From the NCBI RefSeq assembly GCF_049942825.1, contig NZ_CP187970.1, forward strand, positions 5,766,001 through 5,830,000: 64,000 nt of DNA. The letters are read 5' to 3'. Below are positions 8,600-18,400 of this stretch, in pieces. The position numbers were made by a program, and so were the translations under genes. Position 1 is the stretch's first letter. Each line of letters starts with the position of its first letter. This stretch comes from Paenibacillus_G sp049942825 (GTDB lineage: Bacteria; Bacillota; Bacilli; Paenibacillales; NBRC-103111). The notes under the pieces were generated by a model. The model was not told where the DNA came from, searched no databases, and saw only the letters and a program-made list of their open reading frames with translations.

Positions 8600-9874
8600 A
8601 TGTCCCAGTTGGAAGGCGCAGTAGCGCTCAGCGAAGTGAAACAGAAGGCGGGGCTGGCCAAGCAGGCCGCCCCCCTGCTTGCTCAGCTCACCACCGAGCA
8701 GAAGAACCATGCCCTGCTGTATATGGCGGAGTGTCTCGAGAAAGAAGCGGAGTCGATCATCACGGCCAATGCCGAAGACCTGCAGCGCGGCCGGGAGAGC
8801 GGCATCTCCACCTCCCTGCTCGACCGTCTCGCCCTGAACCGGCAGCGGATCGAAGCGATGGCCGAAGGCCTGCGCCAGATCGTCACGCTGCCCGATCCGA
8901 TTGGCGATACGCTGGAGGCGTTCAGCCGCCCGAACGGCCTGCACATCCGCAAGGTGCGCGTGCCGCTCGGCGTGATCGGCATCATCTATGAAGCGCGTCC
9001 GAATGTGACTGTGGATGCGGCAGGCCTCTGCCTCAAGACCGGCAATGCGGTCGTGCTGCGCGGCGGATCCTCCGCCCTGTCCTCCAACAAGCGCATCGTA
9101 GAGGTGCTGCACCAGGCGCTGGAGCAGACCGACCTGCCGCCGTTCGCCCTGCAGCTCGTGCTGGATCCGAACCGCAGCTCCGTGGACGAGATGCTGAAGC
9201 TGAACGGTCTGCTCGACGTGCTCATTCCGCGGGGCGGCGCTTCACTGATCCAGAACGTGGTCAAGAATGCGACCGTACCGGTCATCGAGACCGGCGCAGG
9301 CGTCTGCCATACGTACCTGGACGAATCCGCCCAGCCGGACATGGCCCTGCAGATCGCCATTAACGCCAAGGTGCAGCGCCCGTCGGTCTGCAACTCCATG
9401 GAGACGCTGCTCGTGCACCGCGGATTCGCCGCACAGCATCTGCCGATGATTGCGGAGCAGTTCCTGCAGCAGCGCGTAGAACTGCGCGGCGACGAAGAGG
9501 CCCGCACGCTGGTGTCCGGCATCTCCGCCGCCACCGAGGAAGACTGGGATACGGAATACAACGACTATATTCTCAACGTGCGGATCGTCAGCGGACTCGA
9601 TGAAGCTCTGGAGCATATCCGGCTTCACGGCACGATGCACTCCGAGTGCATCGTCACGGAGAACACGCTGCACGCCGCTCGCTTCCTCCAGGAAGTGGAC
9701 GCGGCCGCCGTCTACCATAACGCATCGACCCGCTTCACCGACGGCTTCGAATTCGGGTTCGGCGCCGAGATCGGCATCTCCACCCAGAAGCTGCATGCCC
9801 GCGGGCCGATGGGGCTGCCGGCACTGACGTCCAGCAAATACTGCATTACGGGCAGCGGCCAGATCCGGGGATAA
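8600..9874 (+). CDS. proA: Gamma-glutamyl phosphate reductase
   Basis: NADPH-dependent reduction of gamma-glutamyl phosphate to glutamate-5-semialdehyde. The 424-aa protein shows the family features EARPNVTVDAAGLCLKTGNA, PVIETGAGVCHTYLD and the catalytic cysteine in VQRPSVCNSMETLLVH. An SD (GAGGAGGAGA) lies 6-9 bases before the ATG. It is second in the proBAC transcript. Confidence 0.97.
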   Translation: MSQLEGAVALSEVKQKAGLAKQAAPLLAQLTTEQKNHALLYMAECLEKEAESIITANAEDLQRGRESGISTSLLDRLALNRQRIEAMAEGLRQIVTLPDPIGDTLEAFSRPNGLHIRKVRVPLGVIGIIYEARPNVTVDAAGLCLKTGNAVVLRGGSSALSSNKRIVEVLHQALEQTDLPPFALQLVLDPNRSSVDEMLKLNGLLDVLIPRGGASLIQNVVKNATVPVIETGAGVCHTYLDESAQPDMALQIAINAKVQRPSVCNSMETLLVHRGFAAQHLPMIAEQFLQQRVELRGDEEARTLVSGISAATEEDWDTEYNDYILNVRIVSGLDEALEHIRLHGTMHSECIVTENTLHAARFLQEVDAAAVYHNASTRFTDGFEFGFGAEIGISTQKLHARGPMGLPALTSSKYCITGSGQIRG

Positions 9875-10073
9875 GCGGGGCACTTGTCCCTTTTCCCCGG
9901 ACTACAGCCTTCCGCAGCGCAGTTCACGCGGCATCTGTACGGCGCCTTATCCCATCCTTTCTCGCCGGCGGACCGCCCTTTACGCCGCTTAAGCCCCGAA
10001 GCATCTCGGACTCCCTCAGGGCACAGGCCGGCACCACAACAACGAAGAATACTAAAGGAGCATGATCATTCCC

Positions 10074-10943
10074 ATGGCCACAGGATTGCCACAGCAGCAG
10101 ATAGCATTCGTAGGAGCCGGATCCATGGCCGAAGCCATCATCCGCGGACTTATCGACAAAGGCGGCGTGCCGGGCGCAAGCCTGTTCGTCGTCAACCGTT
10201 CCAACGGGGAGCGGCTCGCCGAGCTTCATTCCCGGTACGGCATCCGGTATGCCCTGGAGCAGAACGCCAAGGACGAAGCGGTCCGTTCGGCCGACATTGT
10301 CGTACTCGCCTTCAAGCCGAAGGATGCCGTAGAGGGCATTCTCGCGCTGAAGAATCAGCTGCGCCCCGATCAGCTGATCGTCTCGGTGATCGCGGGTCTG
10401 TCCGTCGCGACCATTCACGGGCTGCTCGGCGGCGAAGCTTTTGCGGTCGTCCGCACGATGCCGAACACCTCGAGCACCATCGGTCTCGGCGCCACCGGCA
10501 TCGCCTTCTCGGAGAGCGTGACGGAGCAGCAGCGCCGGCTCGCTTCCGATATGTTCGCTTCCACCGGCATCGTCGCCATCGTCGACGAGAACCAGATCGA
10601 TGCCATTACAGGTCTCTCCGGCAGCGGACCGGCTTATGTTTATTACATGATGGAGGCGATGATGGAAGGCGGCATCCGCTCCGGTCTCTCCCGGGAAGAG
10701 TCCCGGCGCCTCACGATCCAGACCTTCCTCGGCGCCGCCGGGATGGTGCAGGCTACCGGGGAAGAACCGGCCGATCTGCGGCGCAAGGTCACCTCGCCGA
10801 ACGGCACGACGCAGGCGGCCATCGAGGTTATGGAACGCGCCGGCTTCCAGGATGCCCTCATGGCAGGCATGCACAGAGCAATGGAACGTGCGGGCGAGAT
10901 GGGCGAAGCGATCTCCCAGTCCGTCACCGCCTCCAGCAAATAA
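10074..10943 (+). CDS. proC: Pyrroline-5-carboxylate reductase
   Basis: Final step of proline synthesis, reducing pyrroline-5-carboxylate with NAD(P)H. The N-terminal Rossmann motif IAFVGAGSMAEAIIRG and the C-terminal family signature region SGSGPAYVYYMMEAM...SPNGTTQAAIEVME are present. The start is uncertain: an ATG at 10062 sits one base after the SD AAAGGAG, too close, so I use the in-frame ATG at 10074 (13 bases away), giving 289 aa. The protein then begins just ahead of the Rossmann strand, as in other ProC proteins. It follows proA by 199 bases. Confidence 0.95.
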   Translation: MATGLPQQQIAFVGAGSMAEAIIRGLIDKGGVPGASLFVVNRSNGERLAELHSRYGIRYALEQNAKDEAVRSADIVVLAFKPKDAVEGILALKNQLRPDQLIVSVIAGLSVATIHGLLGGEAFAVVRTMPNTSSTIGLGATGIAFSESVTEQQRRLASDMFASTGIVAIVDENQIDAITGLSGSGPAYVYYMMEAMMEGGIRSGLSREESRRLTIQTFLGAAGMVQATGEEPADLRRKVTSPNGTTQAAIEVMERAGFQDALMAGMHRAMERAGEMGEAISQSVTASSK

Positions 10944-11012
10944 ACACGGGGCGCTATCGCTCCCCGCTCCATCACAATCCACGTGCATTTTCGCAGAAAG
11001 AAGGTGTCCGCA

Positions 11013-12290
11013 TTGACTTCCGAATTCAGCCAGGCTGCCTCCGGCGCCTACTGCACAGCAACCTACCGCCTCTACGACGACAAGGCGGACTTTCACAAAA
11101 AAGCAACCGGCATCGCCGTAGGGCTCACTGTGGGCTCCTGGACCGACCTCCCCGAAGCGCGCAAAGCCGAGATGGAGCGCCATCTCGGCCGCGTGGTTTC
11201 GGTCGACGTCCATGAGCCGGCGGACGCCGCTTCCGGCGAGCGCTTCGCCGACATCACCATCGCCTATCCGGACGTGAACTTTTCCCGGGACATTCCGGCG
11301 CTGCTCGTCACCGTGTTCGGGAAGCTCTCCATGGACGGCAGGATCAAGCTCACCGATCTGTCGTTCTCGGATGATTTCCTCTCCGCCTTCCCGGGGCCCC
11401 GCTTCGGGCTGGGCGGCGTCCGGGAGCTGCTCGGCGTACCGGAACGGCCGCTGCTTATGAGCATTTTCAAATCCGTCATCGGCCATGATCTTCCGGCACT
11501 GAAGGAGCAGTTCTACCAGCAGGCGCTCGGCGGCGTCGATCTCATCAAGGACGACGAGATCCTGTTCGAGAACCCGCTGACCCCGATCGAGCGCCGCGTG
11601 GAAGCCTGCATGCAGGCGGCCGCCGATGCACAGAAGGAGACCGGGCAGAAGCTGCTCTATGCCGCCAACCTCACCGGTCCTACCTTCGACCTTGTGAACC
11701 AGGCCCGCCAGGCGATCGGTGCAGGCGCCAACGCCCTGCTCTTCAACGTGCTGGCCTACGGCTTCGACGCCCTCAGCGAGCTCAGCCGGCACCCCGACAT
11801 TCAGGTGCCGATCATGGCGCACCCGGCCCTTGCCGGCGCCTTCTATCCGTCCGCCTACCACGGGATCTCGGCGCAGGTGCTGCTCGGTAAGCTCATGAGG
11901 CTGGCCGGCGCGGATCTTGTCTTGTTCCCTTCTCCTTACGGCTCCGTCGTGATGCCAAGGGAAGAGAACCTGGCCATCAAGGAAGCGCTGCTCGACACCA
12001 CGGGCGCTGCCGAAGGCACCGGCTTCGGCCGTCTAAGGACCAGCTTCCCTGTCCCATCCGCAGGCATTCATCCGGGCCTTGTGCCGCTGATTCTGAAGGA
12101 CTTCGGCACCGATGTCGTCGTGAACGCCGGCGGCGGCGTTCACGGCCATCCGATGGGCGCTGCCGCCGGCGGCAGAGCGTTCCGCCAGGCGATTGACGGC
12201 TGCCTCGCCGGCACCTCCCTCCGGGAGTATGCCGCAGCCGGTCGGCCGGAGCTGCAGGCGGCTATCGACGCATGGGGGATCCGCGAATGA
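11013..12290 (+). CDS. mtnW: 2,3-diketo-5-methylthiopentyl-1-phosphate enolase (RuBisCO-like)
   Basis: RuBisCO-like protein of methionine salvage that tautomerises 2,3-diketo-5-methylthiopentyl-1-phosphate to its enol. It has the N-terminal GLTVGSWTDLP segment and the metal-binding signature GVDLIKDDE (the lysine that is carbamylated in RuBisCO, followed by the acidic pair). A GGGVHGHP phosphate-binding loop lies near the C-terminus. I favour the TTG start at 11013, with AGAAGGTG eight bases upstream, giving 425 aa; an ATG at 10983 has no good SD. The stop overlaps mtnX (ATGA). Confidence 0.93.
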   Translation: MTSEFSQAASGAYCTATYRLYDDKADFHKKATGIAVGLTVGSWTDLPEARKAEMERHLGRVVSVDVHEPADAASGERFADITIAYPDVNFSRDIPALLVTVFGKLSMDGRIKLTDLSFSDDFLSAFPGPRFGLGGVRELLGVPERPLLMSIFKSVIGHDLPALKEQFYQQALGGVDLIKDDEILFENPLTPIERRVEACMQAAADAQKETGQKLLYAANLTGPTFDLVNQARQAIGAGANALLFNVLAYGFDALSELSRHPDIQVPIMAHPALAGAFYPSAYHGISAQVLLGKLMRLAGADLVLFPSPYGSVVMPREENLAIKEALLDTTGAAEGTGFGRLRTSFPVPSAGIHPGLVPLILKDFGTDVVVNAGGGVHGHPMGAAAGGRAFRQAIDGCLAGTSLREYAAAGRPELQAAIDAWGIRE

Positions 12291-12949
12291 GCAAACAGCG
12301 CGTTATCTTCTGCGACTTTGACGGCACCATCACGGTTAACGACAACATCGTCGCCATCATGAAGCATTTTGAGCCCCCGGGCTGGGATGCGATCGTGGAG
12401 GACGTTCTGGCGAAGCGGGTGTCGGTCCGGGAAGGCGTGGGGCGCATGTTCGCCCTGCTGCCTACGGAGCGCCGCCAAGAGATTACCGACTATGCGATCG
12501 GCAACGTCACGATCCGGGAAGGCTTCCTCGAGCTGCTGGAGTACTGCCGCCGGGAAGGCATCACCTTCCTCGTCACCTCGGGCGGCATCGACTTTTTCGT
12601 CTATCCCGTGCTCTCGCCGTTTCCGATTCCCGAGGAGAACATCTATTGCAACGGCAGCGACTTCAGCGGTTCCCACATCGAAATTTTGTGGCCGCATGCG
12701 TGCGATGAGCACTGCCATAACGACTGCGGCATGTGCAAGACGGCGATTATCCGCTCCTATCCGTCCGAGTCGTATGAGCGGATTCTGATCGGGGACAGCA
12801 TCACCGACTTCGAAGGGGCGAAGCTCGCCGACCTGGTCTTTGCGCGTGCGCACCTGGTAGACCTGTGCCGGGAGCTCGGCCTGAATTATAAGCCGTTCGA
12901 GACGTTCCATGAAGTGATCCAGGGATTAGAGGAGTTGAAGGTACGATGA
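12287..12949 (+). CDS. mtnX: 2-hydroxy-3-keto-5-methylthiopentenyl-1-phosphate phosphatase
   Basis: HAD-family phosphatase (220 aa) that dephosphorylates the MtnW product to the acireductone. The nucleophile motif is FCDFDGTIT near residue 10, motif II VTSGGID lies mid-protein and motif IV is IGDSITDFEGA. The cysteine/histidine-rich CDEHCHNDCGMC insert is visible. The ATG overlaps the mtnW stop and the TGA overlaps the mtnB start, so the three genes are translationally coupled. Confidence 0.93.
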   Translation: MSKQRVIFCDFDGTITVNDNIVAIMKHFEPPGWDAIVEDVLAKRVSVREGVGRMFALLPTERRQEITDYAIGNVTIREGFLELLEYCRREGITFLVTSGGIDFFVYPVLSPFPIPEENIYCNGSDFSGSHIEILWPHACDEHCHNDCGMCKTAIIRSYPSESYERILIGDSITDFEGAKLADLVFARAHLVDLCRELGLNYKPFETFHEVIQGLEELKVR

Positions 12950-13587
12950 GCCTCGCCATTCGATTAGAGGACAAGCAGCAGGCGTTCGAGGAGCTGCGCG
13001 ATATCAAAACATACCTGGCGGGACGCAATTGGTTCCCGGGCACGAGCGGCAACCTGTCCATCCGTGTCGGCGAATTCACCCCCGAGCAGTTCGCCTTCGC
13101 CGTAACGGCCAGCGGCAAAGACAAGTCGGTGAACACCCCTTCCGACTATCTGCTTGTCGACCAAAGCGGCAAGCCGATCGAAGCGACGGGACTGAAGCCG
13201 TCCGCCGAGACGCTGATTCACTGCGAGATCTACCGGGCCACGGGGGCGGGCGCGATTTTCCATGTGCATACCGTCTTCAATAACCTCGTCTCCGAGCTGT
13301 ACGGGGACCGGGGCAGCGTGCCGATCGACGGTGTCGAGCTCATTAAGGCCTTCAACATCTGGGAGGAAGAAGCCCAGATCGAGATTCCAATCGTGCCGAA
13401 CTACGCGGAGATCCCGCGCATTGCCGAGCTCGTGGAGCAGGCGATTCTCCCGCGCATTCCCGGCATCCTGATCCGCAAGCACGGCATCTGCGCCTGGGGC
13501 GCCAATGCCTTCGAAGCCAAGCGGCACCTGGAGGCTTTCGAGTTCCTCTTCGAGTACGCCTACCGTCTGGCACTGCTGCGCAAGTAA
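12946..13587 (+). CDS. mtnB: Methylthioribulose-1-phosphate dehydratase
   Basis: Class II aldolase-fold zinc enzyme (213 aa) that dehydrates 5-methylthioribulose-1-phosphate, the step before MtnW. Visible motifs are GTSGNLSIR (phosphate site), HVHTVF (two zinc histidines) and KHGICAWG (third histidine). Its ATG overlaps the mtnX stop. It ends the cluster: no acireductone dioxygenase gene (mtnD) follows, and mtnK and mtnA are also absent from the window. Confidence 0.94.
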   Translation: MSLAIRLEDKQQAFEELRDIKTYLAGRNWFPGTSGNLSIRVGEFTPEQFAFAVTASGKDKSVNTPSDYLLVDQSGKPIEATGLKPSAETLIHCEIYRATGAGAIFHVHTVFNNLVSELYGDRGSVPIDGVELIKAFNIWEEEAQIEIPIVPNYAEIPRIAELVEQAILPRIPGILIRKHGICAWGANAFEAKRHLEAFEFLFEYAYRLALLRK

Positions 13588-13661
13588 GCGTCTCCCTCTG
13601 CACCCCGCCTTTTCGCGGATTGCGGATAGTGGACTAGCAATAAGCGGATAGCCCAAACACC

Positions 13662-13706
13662 AAACGCCTGTAAACAGCCCAGCAAGCTGATTTACAGGCG
13701 TTTTTT
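13662..13706 (+). terminator. Terminator of the mtnWXB transcript
   Basis: AACGCCTGTAAA pairs with TTTACAGGCGTT, followed by TTTTTA. It is a long near-perfect stem 75 bases after mtnB. The rest of the 308-base gap 13588-13895 holds only the next terminator. Confidence 0.9.
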
Positions 13707-13835
13707 ACTTTGGCTTAGCCGGCTCCGACTGTTCTGCCGGCAGGTTCACCACCAGTACCATTTCGTCTCGAAATCCGCTGTACTTGGCCCCCCCTCTCCC
13801 ATGCTCTCGTACCCTCCTGGGTCAGTGAACTCATG

Positions 13836-13880
13836 AAAAAAGAGGCCGGCCTCCGCTAAGCGGAAAGACTGCCTCTTTTT
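13836..13880 (-). terminator. Terminator of the pyr operon (bidirectional)
   Basis: AAAAAAGAGGC and GCCTCTTTTT flank a loop containing CTCCGC/GCGGA. U-runs occur on both strands. It sits 16 bases after the pyrE stop, so it ends the leftward pyr operon and backs up the mtnB terminator. Confidence 0.85.
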
Positions 13881-13895
13881 GCTAAACGGCTTGCC

Positions 13896-14552
13896 TTACT
13901 TTCCGTACTCGCTCGGATTCGCGCTCCAGGCTCTCAGCGCCTGCAGGTCGCTCTCCTGAACACTGCCGTTCTTCACGGCCACATCGAGCAGGACGGAGTA
14001 GTTCGTCAGCGTCTCGAACGGCACACCGGCCTCGCCAAACGCTGCTGCGGCCTTCTCGAATTGGTAGGAGAAGATGCCGAGTACGCCGAGTGCCTGTGCG
14101 CCAGCGTCGTTGACCGCCAGTGCCACCTTCAGCGAGCTGCCGCCGGTGGAGATCAGATCCTCGATCACCACCGTCTTCTGGCCGGCTTCGATATGGCCTT
14201 CGATCAGGTTCTCCTTGCCGTGGCCCTTCGCCTTGTCACGCACGTACACCATCGGCAGGCCGAGCTTCTGGGCGACCCATGCCGCATGCGGAATACCGCC
14301 TGTCGCTGCGCCTGCAATGACTTCCGCATCCGGGAAGTTGTCGCGGATGAGCTGAACGAAGCCCTCGGCGATCCGCTCACGGATCTCCGGATAGGAGATC
14401 GTCAGCCGGTTGTCGCAGTAGATCGGCGACTTGAGGCCGGACGTCCAGGTAAAGGGCTGCTGCGGACGGAGCGCAACGGCTCCGATCTTCAGAAGGTCGG
14501 AAGCGATCTGCTCAGCCAGAGCTGGGCTTGTAACGATGGTTTTTTGACTCAT
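13896..14552 (-). CDS. pyrE: Orotate phosphoribosyltransferase
   Basis: Transfers the phosphoribosyl group of PRPP to orotate to give OMP. The PRPP-binding motif is VVIEDLISTGGSSLKVA in a 218-aa type I phosphoribosyltransferase fold, and the N-terminal FTWTSGLKSPIYCDNR segment is typical. The SD AAAGGAGA precedes the ATG. It is the last gene of the leftward pyr operon. Confidence 0.97.
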   Translation of the reverse strand: MSQKTIVTSPALAEQIASDLLKIGAVALRPQQPFTWTSGLKSPIYCDNRLTISYPEIRERIAEGFVQLIRDNFPDAEVIAGAATGGIPHAAWVAQKLGLPMVYVRDKAKGHGKENLIEGHIEAGQKTVVIEDLISTGGSSLKVALAVNDAGAQALGVLGIFSYQFEKAAAAFGEAGVPFETLTNYSVLLDVAVKNGSVQESDLQALRAWSANPSEYGK

Positions 14553-14626
14553 GATATCGTCTCCTTTGAATGGGCTGTGTCTGGTTCTATCCTTGAGCTC
14601 TAACGGCTTGTTAATTGGCTTGTCGA

Positions 14627-15352
14627 TTATTCCGATACCGAAGCAATGATGGCTTCCAGCGCCGCTCTCGGGTCTGCTGCGCCTGTGATCGGGCGGCCGA
14701 TCACCACATAATCCGTACCTTGGGCAAAAGCCTCCGGCGGCGTCATGACGCGCGACTGGTCGCCGATATCCGAGCCTGCCGGACGGATCCCCGGCGTGAC
14801 GGTAAGAAAGCCGCTGCCGCAGGCTTCCTTGATCCGCACCACCTCGAGCGGGGAAGCGACAACGCCGTGGAGTCCCGCCGAGCGGGTCAGCTGGGCATAG
14901 CGGAGGACTGCCTCCTCCACCGTGCCGGCAAGTCCGATTTCCTCATTCATGACCGCCTGGGAGGTGCTGGTCAACTGTGTCACGCCGATGACCGCCGGAC
15001 GGACCGCCGACGGGCCAAGACCCGTCAGCGCCTTGTCCACGCCTTCCATGGCGGCTCCCATCATGGCCCGTCCCCCGGCGGCGTGCACGTTGAACATATC
15101 CACGCCAAGCCGCGTGATGCTCTCCGCCCCGCCCTTGACCGTGTTCGGAATGTCGTGCATCTTGAGGTCCAAGAAGACATGATAGCCCTTCTCCTTCAGG
15201 CTGCTGACAAACCCCGGGCCTGCGCTGTAGAACAGCTGCATGCCCACCTTCATGTAACAGGGAATCCCCGCCAGGGATTCCACCAACGCTTGCGCCTGCT
15301 CCGCATGCGGATAATCCAGGGCCACCATAATCCGCTGTGCTGCGTTCGACAT
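14627..15352 (-). CDS. pyrF: Orotidine-5'-phosphate decarboxylase
   Basis: Decarboxylates OMP to UMP. It is a TIM barrel with the catalytic segment FLDLKMHDIPNTV near residue 60 and the phosphate loop TPGIRPAGSDIGDQ near the C-terminus. I use the ATG at 15352 (SD AAGGAGG), giving 241 aa, rather than the longer frame to 15409. In Bacillus subtilis pyrK and pyrD lie between the large carbamoyl-phosphate synthase gene and pyrF; here there are only 132 non-coding bases. Confidence 0.97.
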   Translation of the reverse strand: MSNAAQRIMVALDYPHAEQAQALVESLAGIPCYMKVGMQLFYSAGPGFVSSLKEKGYHVFLDLKMHDIPNTVKGGAESITRLGVDMFNVHAAGGRAMMGAAMEGVDKALTGLGPSAVRPAVIGVTQLTSTSQAVMNEEIGLAGTVEEAVLRYAQLTRSAGLHGVVASPLEVVRIKEACGSGFLTVTPGIRPAGSDIGDQSRVMTPPEAFAQGTDYVVIGRPITGAADPRAALEAIIASVSE

Positions 15353-15426
15353 CCGGCAATGCCTCCTTCTATGAATCCTCTTGGCCTTCGTATGTAAGCC
15401 GGGCCGCAATCATGGCCCAAGCATGG

Positions 15427-15471
15427 GATTAGCACAGTCTCCCATAAGGCTCGGGGGATCCTGTGCTAATC
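15427..15471. repeat. Perfect 11-bp inverted repeat between carB and pyrF
   Basis: GATTAGCACAG (15427-15437) pairs with CTGTGCTAATC (15461-15471), and the loop contains a further partial stem (TCTCCC/GGGGGA). No U-run follows on the operon strand, so it is not an ordinary terminator. It may be an mRNA processing or stability hairpin, or a scar. Confidence 0.6.
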
Positions 15472-15484
15472 AGGTTCAGATCAT

Positions 15485-18400
15485 TTAAGCGTGAACGACC
15501 GGCATAGCCGTCGATTGGAAGTAGATCGACTCCAGTACGTGGAGCAGCGCCTTCACCGTATCGAGCGAGGTCATGCACACGACGCCGTTCTCCACCGCTT
15601 CGCGGCGGATTCGGAAGCCGTCGCGCTCCGGTGTCTTGCCCTTCGTCAGGGTGTTCACCACAAAGTGTGCTTCACCGCCGCGGATCAGATCAAGAATGTT
15701 CGGCGTGCCTTCGCTCAGCTTGTGAACGCGGGTCACCTTCAGACCGGCATCCTCAAGCGTCTGCGCCGTGCCGCCAGTTGCGATGATGCGGTAGCCGAGC
15801 CGTTCGAAGCCGCGGAAGATCTCCGTCGCCTCCTCTTTATCCTTATCCGCGATCGTTGCGATTATCGCACCGGCCGGCGGCACTTTCATACCGGAGCCGA
15901 TGAAGCCCTTGTACAGCGCCTTGGCGAACGTTTTGTCGCGGCCCATGACTTCGCCCGTCGATTTCATCTCCGGTCCGAGCGTCGTGTCTACACGGCGCAG
16001 CTTCGCGAAGGAGAAGACCGGCACTTTGACCGATACATAGTCGTCTTCAGGCCACAAACCTGTCTCGTAGCCCATGCTCGCGAGCGATTCACCCGTGATG
16101 ACGCGGGTGGCGATGTTGGCCATCGGAATCTTCGTAACCTTGCTCAGGAACGGCACGGTACGCGAGGAACGAGGGTTCACCTCGATGACGTACACTTCGT
16201 CCTGGAAGATGACGAACTGGATATTGACAAGACCGACGATCTGCAGGCCTCTGGCAATCTTCGTCGTGATATCGACGATCTTCGCTTTGAGCTCCTCCGA
16301 TACGGTCTGCGGCGGATACACCGAGATGGAGTCGCCGGAGTGAACGCCCGCTCTCTCGACGTGTTCCATAATGCCCGGAATCAGGACGGTTTCCTTGTCG
16401 CAGATCGCGTCGACTTCCACTTCCTTGCCGAGCATATAGCGGTCGATCAGAACCGGATGCTCCGGATTGATCGTCACAGCATACTCCATGTAGCTCAGGA
16501 GCTCCTCGTCGGAGTAGACGATCTCCATCGCGCGGCCGCCCAGTACGTAGGAAGGACGAACGAGAACCGGATAGCCGAAGCGCGAAGCCATGCCCACCGC
16601 TTCGTCGACGGAAGTGACCGTGCCGCCCGGCGGCTGCGGGATGTCCAGCTTGCGGAGCAGTGCTTCGAACTTCTTGCGGTCTTCCGCCGCATCGATGTTC
16701 TCGAGATCCGTACCCAGAATGCGCACGCCGGCTTTGGCCAGCGGTGCCGCCAGGTTAATGGCCGTCTGGCCGCCGAACTGGACGATAACGCCGATCGGCT
16801 TCTCGCGTTCGATGATGTTCATGACATCCTCGAAGAAGAGCGGCTCGAAGTACAGGCGGTCGGACGTGTTGAAGTCCGTCGATACCGTCTCCGGGTTGTT
16901 GTTGATGATGACCGCTTCGTAGCCCGCGTTCTGGATCGCCCATACCGCGTGAACCGTCGAGTAGTCGAACTCGATGCCCTGGCCGATCCGGATCGGACCG
17001 GAGCCGAGCACGACGATCTTCTGCTTCTCGGTTTCTTTCACTTCATCTTCCACTTCATACGTGGAGTAGTAGTAAGGTGTCGTCGCTTCGAACTCGGCTG
17101 CGCACGTATCGACCATCTTGTAGACCGGCTTCAGACCGAGACCGAGTCTGTAGGAGCGAACGTCCGCTTCCTTCGTCAGGTTGAGCCCTTTGCCTGCTGC
17201 CGCACGGATCTCGGCGATCGCACGGTCCGTAAAGCCTTTGCGCTTCGCTTCAAGCAGCAGTTCTTCCGTCAGCTCCGGCTGGAGCAGCTCCGCTTCGAAC
17301 TGGATCATCTTCTCGAGCTTGTGCAGGAACCACCAGTCGACCTTCGTCAGATCCTGCAGCTGCTGCACGGTGTATCCGCGGCGCAGCGCTTCGGCGATGA
17401 GGAACATGCGCTCGTCGTCGGGCTTCACCAGACGCTGTTCCAGCGTCGCCTGGTCGAGCTTGTCGGTATCCTTCAGGCAGAGGCGGTGTACGCCGATCTC
17501 CAGGGAACGGATCGCCTTGTGGATCGACTCCTCGAACGTTCGGCCGATCGCCATGACTTCGCCCGTTGCCTTCATCTGCGTGCCGAGCTTCCGGTTCGCC
17601 GCCGTGAACTTGTCGAACGGCCAGCGCGGAATCTTCGATACAATGTAGTCGAGCGTAGGCTCGAAGCAGGCATACGTCTGGCCTGTTACCGGGTTCACGA
17701 TCTCATCGAGCGTATAGCCGATCGCGATCTTCGCCGCCATCTTGGCGATCGGATAGCCGGTCGCCTTGGAAGCCAGGGCGGAGGAACGGCTGACACGCGG
17801 GTTCACCTCGATGACATAGTACTGGTAGGAATGCGGATCAAGTGCGAACTGCACGTTGCAGCCGCCCTCGATGCTCAGGGCGCGGATGATCTTCAGCGAT
17901 GCCGAACGCAGCATCTGGTATTCACGGTCGGACAGCGTCTGGCTCGGCGCTACGACGATACTGTCGCCGGTATGTACGCCGACCGGATCGAAGTTCTCCA
18001 TGTTACAAACGACGATACAGTTGTCGTTCGCGTCCCGCATGACTTCGTATTCGACTTCCTTCATCCCGGCGATGCTTTTCTCAACAAGGCACTGGTTGAT
18101 CGGGCTGTACCGGATCCCGGAGGAGACAGTCTCAATCAGTTCTTCTTCATTGGCGCAGATCCCGCCGCCCGTACCGCCGAGCGTGTAAGCCGGACGCACG
18201 ATGATCGGGAAGCCGATCTCGTTCGCGAAGTCCACCGCTTCCTGTACGGTTGTGACGATGACGCTCTCCGGTACCGGCTGCTCGAGCTCGCGCATCAGAT
18301 CGCGGAACAGATCGCGGTCTTCCGCCTTCTCGATCGCCGTCAGCTGGGTCCCGAGCAGCTTGACGTTCTCACGCTCAAGCACGCCTGCGCGCGCCAGTTC

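Noticed and set aside
9924..11861. 645-aa open frame antisense to proC and mtnW
   Set aside because: Both genes on the plus strand carry clear family motifs; the antisense frame is Arg/Gly/His-rich shadow sequence.
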